Below are positions 8,426 to 16,358 of a stretch of 64,000 nt of DNA, in pieces. The notes under the pieces are model-generated. The model was not told where the DNA came from, made no database searches, and was given only the letters and a program-made list of their open reading frames with translations. Location: the NCBI RefSeq assembly GCF_030817355.1, contig NZ_JAUSZH010000001.1, positions 7,663,001 to 7,727,000 of the forward strand, given 5' to 3'. The stretch comes from Streptomyces sp. V1I1. Lineage in GTDB: Bacteria; Actinomycetota; Actinomycetes; Streptomycetales; Streptomycetaceae. The first letter of the stretch is position 1. Each line of letters begins with the position of its first letter. A program made the translations under genes and the position numbers.

Positions 8426-8706
8426 GCGCCCCGCGCAGGCTGGACCTGGACCCCGACACCGTCGAACGCGACCTCGCCAAGCTGGTCCTGACCGTGGTGG
8501 AACTGCTCCGCCAGCTCATGGAGCGCCAGGCGCTGCGCCGGGTCGACGAAGGCGACCTGAGCGAGGACCAGGAGGAGCGGATCGGACTGACCCTGATGCT
8601 GCTCGAAGACCGCATGGACGTACTGCGGGACACATTCGGGCTGGAGCCGGGGGACCTCAACATCGATCTCGGGCCGCTGGGACCGCTGCTCCCCAGGGCC
8701 GGTTAA
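8422..8706 (+). CDS. gvpK: Gas vesicle protein GvpK
   Basis: A 94-residue GvpK-family protein closing the operon. It shows the family pattern LDLDPDTVERDLAKLVLTVV, then LLRQLMERQALRRVDEGDLS, and the C-terminal GLEPGDLNIDLGPLGPLL. GvpK is an essential minor component in several gas-vesicle systems. It starts with GTG at 8422 overlapping the gvpS stop. It is convergent with a large PP2C phosphatase gene ending at 8883, with a possible terminator in the gap. Confidence 0.93.
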   Translation: MSAPRRLDLDPDTVERDLAKLVLTVVELLRQLMERQALRRVDEGDLSEDQEERIGLTLMLLEDRMDVLRDTFGLEPGDLNIDLGPLGPLLPRAG

Positions 8707-8733
8707 GACCGACCGGAAAATGGATCACTTGAG

Positions 8734-8770
8734 GCGCCGGGTGGCGGGGCGGTCGCCCCAGCGGTGGCGC
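8734..8770. terminator. Possible terminator between gvpK and the convergent phosphatase gene
   Basis: GCGCC (8734-8738) can pair with GGCGC (8766-8770) around an inner GGGGC-GGTC-GCCCC hairpin (8746-8759). There is no U tract, as is usual in Streptomyces. It lies between two convergent genes and may serve both. Confidence 0.4.
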
Positions 8771-8882
8771 TTGGTCGCGCGGCGGATGAGCATACGGGGC
8801 GTGACGAGTGTGGCGGCGAGATGGAGGAGGTAGATCCGTTCCTCCGGAACGCCGAGGCCCAGCATGGTCTCCCGCTGGGCTG

Positions 8883-11255
8883 TCAGGTCCCGCGCGTCGG
8901 TCGAGCGAACTGCGGCACCAGCCGTTCGGGTTCACGCGTCGGCAAGGCCAGCTCCGCCCAGATCACCTTGCCCTCGGCGGTGTACCGTGTGCCCCAGCGT
9001 TCGGCCAGCTGGGCGACGAGGAAGAGCCCGCGGCCGCCCTCGTCCGTGACGGCGGCGTAGCCCAGGTGCGGTGACGTGCTACTGGTGTCGGAGACCTCGC
9101 AGATCAGCGTCCGGTCGCGCAGCATCCGCACCCGGATGGGGCCCGTGGCGTGCCTGATGGCGTTGGTGATCAGCTCGCTGAGGATCAGCTCGGCCGTGAA
9201 TTCCACCTCCTCCAGGCCCCATTCCTCCAGCTTGCGTGTGGCCTCGGCGCGCATGCCCGCCACCGCCGCGGGATCCGACGGCACGTCCCAGTCGGCCACC
9301 TGATCAGGGCTCAGCCCGCGCGTACGGGCGACAAGCAGGGCGATGTCGTCGGCGGCACGCGGGGGCAGCAGGACGTCGAGCACCACCCGGCAGGTCTCCT
9401 CCGGCGGCCGCTCCGCACTGGCGAGGGCACTGCGCAGCAGCTCCAGTCCGACGTCGTGGTCCCGGTTGCGGCTCTCGATGAGCCCGTTGGTGTAGAGGAC
9501 CAACTGGCTGCCCTCGGGCAGCTCCAGCTCCGCCGCCTCGAAGGGCAGGCCTCCCAGGCCGAGAAGTGGGCCGACGGGCAGTTCGGGGAATTCCACGGTG
9601 CCGTCCGGATGGACGAGCGCGGGCAGCGGATGTCCGGCACTGGCCACGGTGCAGCGGCGGGAGACCGGGTCGTAGATCGCGTATAGGCAGGTGGCGCCCA
9701 GGACGCCGCCGTCGGCGGCGCCTTGCTCGCCACCGTGCTCGGCGCCGCCGATGTCGGCCGCCGCCTCGTCCTGGTCTATCCGGGCGACCAGTTCGTCGAG
9801 GTGTGAGAGGAGTTCGTCAGGCGGCAGGTCCAGCGAGGAGAAGTTGTGCACCGCCGTACGCAGCCGCCCCATCGTGGCGGCCGCGTGCAGCCCGTGCCCG
9901 ACGACATCGCCCACGATCAGCGCAACGCGCGTGCCCGGCAGCGGAATGACGTCGAACCAGTCGCCGCGCACCCCCGCCTGCGCGGGCAGATAGCGGTAGG
10001 CGGCGTCGACGGCGTTCTGCTCGGGCAGGCCGCGGGGCAGCAGACTGCGCTGCAGTGTCACGGCCATCGTGTGCTCGCGGGTGTAGCGGCGGGCGTTGTC
10101 GATGGACACCGCCGCGCGGGCGACCAGCTCCCTGGCGAACGACATGTCGTCGGGCACGAACGATTCCCTCCCCGTCAAGCGGTAGAAGTTGGTCGTACCC
10201 AGCACGACGTTCCGGGCACGCAGCGGAACGGAGATCGTCGAGTGGAGGCCGTAGTCGATCATCCTCGCGGCACGCTCGGGATGCGGTTTTCGCCACAGTG
10301 CCCAAGCCGGGCCGCTCAGGTCGGGGATGACGACCGGCTCCCCGGACAGGAGATCCCAGGGCATCCCGGGCGGCCCGTACGGGACGAGGTCGCCCACCTT
10401 GAGGAGGGGATGGTCCTCGGCGACTCCGCTGAGTGCGGTGCGGAGCATCTCGCCCACGCCGGCCGGCGGATCCTCACCCCGCAGCACGTTCTCGAACAGG
10501 TCGACGGTGACGAAATCCGCGAACCCTGGGGCGACGTACTCCGCCAGCTCCTCCGCCGTACGCCGCACGTCGAGCGTCGTGCCGATCACCGCCCCGGCGT
10601 CGTACAGCAGCTTCAGGCGTTTGCGCGCCAGCTCGGCCTTGCCCGAGAGGGCACGCAGCTCGGTGGCGTCGCGCAATGTCGCGACGCCACCGGGCGGGCT
10701 GCCGGCCCAGTCGATCGGCCGGTGGTTGACGGCCAGCAGTCGGTCATGGCCCGAGTGCACCTCGTCGATGGCCTCGCGCTCCGAGGCGAGCAGAGCGGCC
10801 AGCGTCGGGGCGAGGCCGAGTTCGCTGACGTGACGTCCCTCCGCGTCGGGCGGCAGCTGGAGCAGTCGGCGGGCCTCTTCATTGGTGAGTATCAGCCGCC
10901 GGTCCCCGTCGGTGACCAGCACACCTTCGCGGACGGAGTGGAGCACGGCGTGCTCGTACGTTCGGGCCGTCTCGGCCGGATCTGGACCGTGGGTCTGGCG
11001 CCGCAGCCGTTTGCGCAGCAGCGCCGTCACGGCGGTGGCCAGGGCGAGCGCGGCGGCCGCCGCTCCGAGTCCGACCGGAAGCCGGCGGTCGGCCAGGCCG
11101 CTCACGCCCACGGGCTCGAGTCCGTACATACCGAGGCGGACGGGCGGAGCCCCGGATCGGTCGAAAACCTTGGCCATATCCTTATTGTCGGATATTGGCT
11201 GCTTTTTCGGCTGATGGGGATGCCCCGTCAGGTCGATCACGCCCGCCTCGGGCAC
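8883..11255 (-). CDS. PAS/GAF PP2C phosphatase with C-terminal anti-sigma-type ATPase domain
   Basis: A 790-residue multidomain regulator with both a PP2C phosphatase and an RsbW-like kinase/ATPase domain, the pair of activities that control anti-anti-sigma phosphorylation. One probable membrane segment lies near residues 55-80 (GLGAAAAALALATAV, then basic RKRLRR). A PAS domain (about 100-190, GVLVTDGDRRLILTNEEA), a GAF domain (about 210-375), a PP2C domain (about 395-620: RGDWFDVIPLPG, GDVVGHGLHAA, ADDIALLV) and an HATPase_c domain (about 650-770: LILSELITNAIRHA, GGRGLFLVAQLAERWG) follow. The metal motif is RGDW, not the usual GGDW. The start is uncertain: an ATG at 11177 has AAGGA only two bases before it, so the longer form is listed. 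It lies next to the gas-vesicle operon and upstream of a SigB-type sigma gene. Confidence 0.85.
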   Translation of the reverse strand: MPEAGVIDLTGHPHQPKKQPISDNKDMAKVFDRSGAPPVRLGMYGLEPVGVSGLADRRLPVGLGAAAAALALATAVTALLRKRLRRQTHGPDPAETARTYEHAVLHSVREGVLVTDGDRRLILTNEEARRLLQLPPDAEGRHVSELGLAPTLAALLASEREAIDEVHSGHDRLLAVNHRPIDWAGSPPGGVATLRDATELRALSGKAELARKRLKLLYDAGAVIGTTLDVRRTAEELAEYVAPGFADFVTVDLFENVLRGEDPPAGVGEMLRTALSGVAEDHPLLKVGDLVPYGPPGMPWDLLSGEPVVIPDLSGPAWALWRKPHPERAARMIDYGLHSTISVPLRARNVVLGTTNFYRLTGRESFVPDDMSFARELVARAAVSIDNARRYTREHTMAVTLQRSLLPRGLPEQNAVDAAYRYLPAQAGVRGDWFDVIPLPGTRVALIVGDVVGHGLHAAATMGRLRTAVHNFSSLDLPPDELLSHLDELVARIDQDEAAADIGGAEHGGEQGAADGGVLGATCLYAIYDPVSRRCTVASAGHPLPALVHPDGTVEFPELPVGPLLGLGGLPFEAAELELPEGSQLVLYTNGLIESRNRDHDVGLELLRSALASAERPPEETCRVVLDVLLPPRAADDIALLVARTRGLSPDQVADWDVPSDPAAVAGMRAEATRKLEEWGLEEVEFTAELILSELITNAIRHATGPIRVRMLRDRTLICEVSDTSSTSPHLGYAAVTDEGGRGLFLVAQLAERWGTRYTAEGKVIWAELALPTREPERLVPQFARPTRGT

Positions 11256-11362
11256 AGGCCGACGTCACGCCCTGATCCCGGTTGCCCGGCACAACCGTTC
11301 CGGTCTCCGCCGTCCAACAGACGTTTGGGGAGGAACGGGGCCCCTGCCGCCCCCCTCGCCGG

Positions 11363-11500
11363 CGCCCACTGTTTGACACGGCGTCGGATCGTTCGGTCGG
11401 AGCACCCCGGGCCGGCAATCCGCTCGTACCCTGAGCCGTGGACCAGTGCCGGCATGATGTGCTCGAACACGACGCGGTCCGACACCCGCCGGCGTCGGCC
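11363..11500 (-). pseudogene. IS5-family transposase N-terminal remnant
   Basis: On the minus strand a short stretch reads CPGRRRRVSDRVVFEH, then IMPALVHGSGYERIAGPGCS and DRTIRRRVKQWA. This is the recognisable N-terminal block of a Streptomyces IS5-family transposase (pattern RRRxxDRxVFEHxxxALVHGSGYERIA, then PGCSDRTIRRRVKxWA). After about 46 codons the similarity stops, and no catalytic DDE part or inverted ends are visible. The rest of the 400-bp gap (11256-11654) shows no clear gene. I read it as an old insertion-sequence scrap. Confidence 0.7.
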
Positions 11501-11654
11501 GGGGCAGTCAGCCGACGACTGGCCTCACCATTTGACGGTCGGCCCAAGCCCTCGTCACTGAACGTAATCATACGGATGGCGGACGTGACCGCCGCGGATC
11601 AGAATGAGTGCCGGCCCGACTACCTGCTGGTGGTCTCATTCCGGGAGGGCACTG

Positions 11655-11906
11655 ATGTTGATGCCTGACGCAGATGTGATCGCAAGGGTGATGGCCCGCT
11701 ACCGGGCCCAGGAACGCCTCGTTCTGGCCGCCCCGCACGACCCGATCGCCCGAAGGCGCTTCGAGGACACCGCCTATACGTTGTGTGTGCTGATGGGCGA
11801 GCGTACGGCCCGTGCAGCGATGCTTGCGGCGGAACGCTACCTCGGTCGCGTACGGCCGACCCCGCGGCCCGCCGGGAGCCCCACCGGCACCTCCAGGCGG
11901 CGCTGA
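11655..11906 (+). CDS. DUF5133 family protein
   Basis: An 83-residue protein of the DUF5133 family, found almost only in Streptomyces. Visible family features: VIARVMARYRAQERLVLAAP in the first half, and DTAYTLCVLMGERTARAA followed by AAERYL in the second. It is predicted to be helical, soluble and cytoplasmic; its function is unknown. The ATG at 11655 follows GGGAGGG (11643-11649) by about five bases; a second ATG two codons later is possible. It is followed 59 bases later by the FUSC-like gene in the same direction. Confidence 0.75.
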   Translation: MLMPDADVIARVMARYRAQERLVLAAPHDPIARRRFEDTAYTLCVLMGERTARAAMLAAERYLGRVRPTPRPAGSPTGTSRRR

Positions 11907-11965
11907 CCCGGGCGCGCTCACAGCCAGGCAGGTCTGCCCTGCTGACGAGCGGGAAGGACCAACGG

Positions 11966-13189
11966 GTGCGAGATGTCCGTGATTCAGTAAGAGCGCGGCT
12001 GGCCCAGCTCGCCAGGGAGCCCGCCGTCGGCCAGACGGTTCGTTCCACCGCGGCCGCGACCATTTCCTACGTCGTCGCCCTGCAGCTGAGCAGCGAACCG
12101 GCGCCCCTCACCGCCCCCTTGACCGCCCTGCTCGTCGTCCAGGTCACCCTCTACGCCACGCTCACCACAGGCGTCCGGCGGGTGAACTCCGTCGTCGCCG
12201 GTGTGCTGCTCGCCATCGGCTTCAGCGCGCTCGTCGGACTCACCTGGTGGAGCCTCGGCCTGATCATCCTGGCTTCCCTGATCGTGGGCCGGATCGTCCG
12301 CGTGAGCGAGTTCGTTCCAGAGGTCGCGATCAGCGCCATGCTCGTCCTCGGAGTGACGCGGGTGGGGGACACCGCCTGGGACCGGGTCCTGGAGACGCTG
12401 ATCGGCGCCGTGGTCGGCCTGTTGTTCAACGTCCTGTTCGTGCCCCCGGTATGGGTCGGCACGGCCGGCGATTCCATCCAGGATCTGGCCCGCCGTATGC
12501 GCCGACTGCTGCTGAGCATCGGCGAGCAACTGCGCAGCCCCACCCCGGTGGAGCGCGCCGCCGCCCATCTGCACGAAGCGCGACGTCTCGACAACGACAT
12601 CGCCGACGTCGACGCGGCGCTCCGTCAGGCGGAGGACAGCCTCCGGCTCAACCCCCGGGTCAAGGAAGGACTGCTGCACCGCGTCGTCCTGCGCACCGGG
12701 CTCGACACCCTCGAGATCTGCGCGGTCGTCCTGCGCGTACTGGCCAGGACATTCACCGACCTCGCCAAGAAACGCGAAGAGGAAGCCCTGTTCCCGCAGG
12801 AGGTGGCAGTCGCCATCGAGGAACTGCTCGCCCATGTGGCGGACACCCTCGTCAGCTTCGCGGTCCTGGTCACCACGCAGGTGAGCGAGAGCGCCGAAGC
12901 AGCGGAAACCCGGCTGGCCGGGGAGCTCGCCGCAGCGGCCGTCAAACGCGAGGAGGTGGCGCAGATGCTGCTCCGGGACATTCAGCGGCACCCCAGCCAG
13001 TGGCAGCTGCAAGGCGCGCTGCTCACCGAGATCGACCGGATCCTGGACGAGCTGGATACGGAACATCGCTCCCGGCGCCTCATGGAGGAGCTGGACCGTG
13101 TCACCCGTGAGCAGCATGAACGGTATCCCCGGCTGGCAGCGATCCGTAAATGGATACTGGGGAAGCGCCGTCGCAGGGCCGCCGACTGA
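11966..13189 (+). CDS. FUSC / aromatic acid exporter-like membrane protein
   Basis: A 407-residue integral membrane protein of the FUSC/aromatic-acid-exporter group. The first 160 residues hold about five to six hydrophobic segments, including TAAATISYVVALQL, LTALLVVQVTLYATLTTG, VVAGVLLAIGFSALVGLTWW and LIILASLIVGRIV. The rest is a long helical cytoplasmic region rich in Arg/Glu with LLLSIGEQL and KKREEEALFPQE. The substrate is unknown. The GTG start at 11966 is chosen because GGGAAGGA lies seven bases upstream and the membrane region begins soon after; the frame is open further upstream but without a site. It ends two bases before the convergent GAF-ANTAR stop, leaving no room for a separate terminator. 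Confidence 0.82.
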   Translation: MRDVRDSVRARLAQLAREPAVGQTVRSTAAATISYVVALQLSSEPAPLTAPLTALLVVQVTLYATLTTGVRRVNSVVAGVLLAIGFSALVGLTWWSLGLIILASLIVGRIVRVSEFVPEVAISAMLVLGVTRVGDTAWDRVLETLIGAVVGLLFNVLFVPPVWVGTAGDSIQDLARRMRRLLLSIGEQLRSPTPVERAAAHLHEARRLDNDIADVDAALRQAEDSLRLNPRVKEGLLHRVVLRTGLDTLEICAVVLRVLARTFTDLAKKREEEALFPQEVAVAIEELLAHVADTLVSFAVLVTTQVSESAEAAETRLAGELAAAAVKREEVAQMLLRDIQRHPSQWQLQGALLTEIDRILDELDTEHRSRRLMEELDRVTREQHERYPRLAAIRKWILGKRRRRAAD

Positions 13190-13191
13190 GT

Positions 13192-13896
13192 CTACGGGGG
13201 CGGGGCCAGTCCGGGCAGTTCCTTCTCGAGGCCGTTCCCCATGTTGCGTACGACGGCTTCGGCAACCTCCGCCAGCTTGCGGTTGCTGCGCTGTGAGAGA
13301 CGACGGAGCATCCCGAAGGCCTCCGCGGGGCCGCATCCCATGACATGCATCAGAATGCCGCTCGCCTGGTCGATGACCGGGCGTGAGCGCAGCGCGCTCT
13401 CCAGCTGGTCCACCTCGGCCAGAGCGGCCCGGTAGTAGTGGTCGCGCACCAGCCCCTCCGCGAAGTGTTCGCCGAGGATGTACACGGGCTGGTGGGAGAC
13501 CTGGGTGAACGCGCCGGGCTGGAAGCTGTACAGGCTGAGCGTCACTTCGAGCTCGGTCCGGCTGAATGGCATCGTCACGCTGGACCTGATGCCTGAATCG
13601 AGGGCGACGGCGCGATAGTCGGGCCACCGGTCCTCGGTCAGCAGGTCTTGAGCACTCACGGGCTCGCCCGCGTCCAGTGCGCTCGGCGTAGGCCCCTCGC
13701 CCGACGCCAGCTCCACCGAGAGCAGCGCCGTCAGATCGGGATGCGTGGCCGTCGAGCGACGGTCGGAACTGCCGTTCGCGACGGTGGCTACGGCTCCGCA
13801 GCACGCGTTCGCGCATTGCATCGCCTGCTCGGTGAATTTCGACAGCTCACGGGCTGTTGAGGCGGGGTCGGCTGTGAATTCCGGTGCGGGCGGCAT
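13192..13896 (-). CDS. GAF and ANTAR domain antitermination-type regulator
   Basis: A 234-residue regulator. Residues about 20-160 form a GAF sensor (SVTMPFSRTELEVTLSLYS; YILGEHFAEGL). Residues about 165-225 form an ANTAR RNA-binding domain: LESALRSRPVIDQASGILMH, then GPAEAFGMLRRLSQRSNRKL. ANTAR proteins bind paired hairpins in mRNA leaders to prevent termination. The ATG at 13896 follows AAGGAGG (13905-13911) by about eight bases; the upstream open frame overlaps the sigma gene and is not used. It lies directly downstream of the SigB-type sigma gene on the same strand (62-bp gap) and may share its transcript. Confidence 0.9.
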   Translation of the reverse strand: MPPAPEFTADPASTARELSKFTEQAMQCANACCGAVATVANGSSDRRSTATHPDLTALLSVELASGEGPTPSALDAGEPVSAQDLLTEDRWPDYRAVALDSGIRSSVTMPFSRTELEVTLSLYSFQPGAFTQVSHQPVYILGEHFAEGLVRDHYYRAALAEVDQLESALRSRPVIDQASGILMHVMGCGPAEAFGMLRRLSQRSNRKLAEVAEAVVRNMGNGLEKELPGLAPPP

Positions 13897-13958
13897 GGCG
13901 TAGTTCCTCCTTCCGGGATGCGGTTGCCCGTCCTGTTTGCCGGGAAACCCCGCCCCGG

Positions 13959-14750
13959 CTACGCGGCGTCCTGCATGACTTGTTCCCGCAGGTGGTTGCA
14001 GCAGCGGCTGATCAGCCGCGACACGTGCATCTGCGATATGCCGAGGCTCTCGGCGATGTTGCTCTGCGTCATGTCGCGGAAGAACCGCAGGTAGAGGATC
14101 TGCTGCTCGCGTTCGGGCAGTCGGCTCAGCCCCGGCTTGACCGCTTCCCGGTCGACGACCACGTCGAGCGCCGGGTCGGCGGTGCCGAGGGTGTCGCGCA
14201 GCGCGTAGCCGTCGTCCGAGCCGGGCAGCTCGGCGTCGAGGGAGAGAGCGGTGAAGCTGTCGAGCGCGTCGAGCCCGGCGCGCACCTCCTCCTCCGTCAT
14301 ACCGGCGTGCTCCGCGATCTCGGCATTGGTGGGGGCGCGGCCGGGGATCGTCTGGGCGAGGTCCTGGCGGGCGAACCGGACCCGGTTTCGCAGGTCCTGG
14401 ACCCGGCGCGGCACATGGAGGGTCCACATATGGTCCCGGAAGTGGCGCTTGACCTCGCCCACCACGGTCGGCACGGCGTAGCTCTCGAAGGCGTTGCCGC
14501 GGGCGGGGTCGTAACCGTCGACGGCCTTGACCAGGCCGAGAGCCGCGACCTGCTTGAGGTCTTCGATGTTCTCTCCCCGGTTGCGGAAGCGGCCAGCGAG
14601 CCGGTCCGCCATGGGCAGCCAGGCACAGATGATTTCCTGGCGGACTTGGTCACGCTCGGGCCCGTCGGGCAGAGCGGACATCCTGCGGAAGGCGTTCGCG
14701 GTGTCGGGGGCATCGGAGTGCGGGTGCTTGGAGTGTGCGTTGGTGCGCAT
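13959..14750 (-). CDS. SigB/SigF-family RNA polymerase sigma factor
   Basis: A 263-residue sigma-70 family protein of the stress/sporulation SigB-SigF-SigG group. Region 2 (about 45-115) has MADRLAGRFRNRGENIEDLK, then QVAALGLVKAVDGYDPARG and FESYAVPTVVGEVKRHFRD. Region 3 has VPRRVQDLRNRV and APTNAEIAEHAGM. Region 4 (about 205-255) has LSRLPEREQQILYLRFFRD and MTQSNIAESLGISQMHVSR. Such factors are normally held by RsbW-like anti-sigmas and freed by PP2C phosphatases, three of which occur in this window. The ATG at 14750 has AGGGAG 11 bases upstream; the longer upstream frame is Cys/Pro-rich and unlikely. The divergent DUF2795 gene has a strong SigB-type promoter, so mutual control is plausible. 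Confidence 0.92.
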   Translation of the reverse strand: MRTNAHSKHPHSDAPDTANAFRRMSALPDGPERDQVRQEIICAWLPMADRLAGRFRNRGENIEDLKQVAALGLVKAVDGYDPARGNAFESYAVPTVVGEVKRHFRDHMWTLHVPRRVQDLRNRVRFARQDLAQTIPGRAPTNAEIAEHAGMTEEEVRAGLDALDSFTALSLDAELPGSDDGYALRDTLGTADPALDVVVDREAVKPGLSRLPEREQQILYLRFFRDMTQSNIAESLGISQMHVSRLISRCCNHLREQVMQDAA

Positions 14751-14946
14751 GATGCTCGGAGCTCCCTGAGAGATTTCTGTCGCCGGTGGGGGCTTGCTCT
14801 CACCGTGGGAGACCGAGCGGGCAGGACACACCCGGAGCCTTCGCTCCCACGGGCGTGCCTCCTGTCCGAAGCACACGACGCATCTGCCCGCCTGCATGGC
14901 ACGGAAACGTGCGTGGTCGCACTGGCTCGAAATGCTCGCTCAGCTC

Positions 14947-14971
14947 GTGTTACGGGTGGCAGATCGGGTAC
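14947..14971 (+). promoter_or_regulatory. SigB-type promoter upstream of the DUF2795 gene
   Basis: GTGT at 14947-14950, 15 bases, then GGGTAC at 14966-14971. This fits the Streptomyces SigB consensus GNNT-N14-16-GGGTAC, with a -10 that matches exactly. It ends 32 bases before the ATG of the DUF2795 gene, and the gene for a SigB-family factor diverges from the same gap. Confidence 0.6.
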
Positions 14972-15003
14972 GCGGACCAGTGCCCAGCCTCTAGGAGGGA
15001 AAC

Positions 15004-15381
15004 ATGCAGCGAGGCAGTGACCGTCTCAGCGCCCGCAGGGACGACGAGATGAAGCATGAACTGCAGGGGCTGCTCCGGTCAGGACACCCCACCCGGGTAG
15101 AGGAGTGGCACGACCCCGAGCCCGCCGCGGACGACGACCCGGACATCGCATCGGGTCCGGTGCCCTCGCTCGGCTCACTCGGGCCCGAGGACGCGATGCG
15201 GTTCGAGCTGGCCCGGCACCTGGGCCGTACGGCCTTCCCCGCCACGCCCCGGGAACTGGCTCAGGCCCTGGAGCGGCACCACGCCCCCGACCGACTCATC
15301 GAGCTCGTCAGCGAGCTGCCGGCGCAAGGGACGTACCGGACTGCTCATGAGGTCGTCAGCGCCGTGGCCAGGCACCGATAG
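15004..15381 (+). CDS. DUF2795 family protein
   Basis: A 125-residue soluble protein. The N-terminal 50 residues are charged and variable (LLRSGHPTRVEEWHDPEPA, then acidic). The C-terminal 65 residues are a DUF2795 domain: FELARHLGRTAFPATPRELA, QALERHHAPDRLIELVSEL and TYRTAHEVVSAV. The domain is small and helical, with no proven function. The ATG at 15004 follows GGAGGG (14994-14999) closely. The SigB-type promoter at 14947-14971 suggests general-stress expression, which fits the neighbouring sigma gene. Confidence 0.85.
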   Translation: MQRGSDRLSARRDDEMKHELQGLLRSGHPTRVEEWHDPEPAADDDPDIASGPVPSLGSLGPEDAMRFELARHLGRTAFPATPRELAQALERHHAPDRLIELVSELPAQGTYRTAHEVVSAVARHR

Positions 15382-15427
15382 CGGGCCCGATGGCGGTAAT
15401 GGCACAGCGCTGGACGATGTGACGTGA

Positions 15428-16237
15428 CTACGCCCTGGAAGTGATGGTGAACATCGCGCCCTCGGCGTCGCGCAGCGTCGCCTCCGAGCCATGGTCCGTG
15501 GAGCTGCGGGCCAGCACCTCGCCGCCGTTGTGCCGTGCCGCCTGGACGGTTGCTTCCACGTCGGCAACGGGGAAGTAGACGTGCCAGCGGGGCCGGATCA
15601 TGGGGTCCGGGGCCGCTTCCGCCGCGCCGGAGCTCAGACGTGCGACCACGAGCCCTTCGTGGCGCAGCACGACCTCCTCCTGCTCGTAGTCGACCTGGCA
15701 GCAGCCGGCCTTGTCTGACGCCCAGTCGAAGACCTCTCCGTAGAAGATCGCGGCGTCGAAGGCGTTCCGGGTCCGCAGGTGCACCCAGGCGGGTGCATTC
15801 TTGCGCCAGGTCAGCCAGTCGGGGATGAGCTCTCCCTCCCAGATGCCGAAGACGGCGCCGTCCCGGTCCGCCGCCAGCGCGCCACGTCCCACGGACAGGC
15901 TGAGTGGCCCCACCGCGACGGTGGCGCTGCGCTCCCGGATACGCGCCGCTGTCTCATCCGCATTGGCGACCGCGAAGTACGGAGTCCAGCCGCCCGGGGC
16001 CTGCAGGGCGGCGTCGAGTACGCCGATACCGGCGACCGGCGCGCCGTCTGACAGGGCGAGGCTGAACTCGGCGCCGAGTTTCGCTCGCCGGAACCGCCAC
16101 CCGAGGACCGCGCCGTAGAAATTCTGCGCGTCCTGCATGTTGCGTGCCATCAGGGTGATCCAGCACGGGGCACCGAACACCTCATGGCTTGATGTCACAC
16201 CTGCGGACGTTGCCGCCGCTGATTTCTTGTCCATCAC
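15428..16237 (-). CDS. VOC family protein with two glyoxalase-like domains
   Basis: A 269-residue protein with two vicinal-oxygen-chelate repeats. The first (about 20-135) starts FGAPCWITLMARNMQDAQNF and contains YGAVLGWRF. The second (about 145-265) starts PAWVHLRTRNAFDAAIFY with GEVFDWAS, and ends PRWHVYFPVADVEATVQAA. This two-domain layout with WI/HL openings matches actinomycete antibiotic-resistance or glyoxalase-like proteins of unknown substrate. Metal-ligand residues are not all conserved, so catalysis is uncertain. The first of two consecutive ATG codons (16237) is used. It is downstream of, and on the same strand as, the PAS-GAF gene with a 121-bp gap. Confidence 0.85.
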   Translation of the reverse strand: MMDKKSAAATSAGVTSSHEVFGAPCWITLMARNMQDAQNFYGAVLGWRFRRAKLGAEFSLALSDGAPVAGIGVLDAALQAPGGWTPYFAVANADETAARIRERSATVAVGPLSLSVGRGALAADRDGAVFGIWEGELIPDWLTWRKNAPAWVHLRTRNAFDAAIFYGEVFDWASDKAGCCQVDYEQEEVVLRHEGLVVARLSSGAAEAAPDPMIRPRWHVYFPVADVEATVQAARHNGGEVLARSSTDHGSEATLRDAEGAMFTITSRA

Positions 16238-16358
16238 AATCAGTGTCCCGATCGAAGGAGAGCATCACGGGGCAGAAACGCCCGACACGCTCTGCCTCAC
16301 CCCCAGCGCCATCCTCCCCCTGGGCAGCGATGCCCGCGAGCCCATGCGGATCCCGGGG

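Noticed and set aside
13897..14427. A long N-terminal extension of the GAF-ANTAR protein
   Set aside because: It overlaps the sigma factor gene in another frame; AAGGAGG before 13896 fixes the start.
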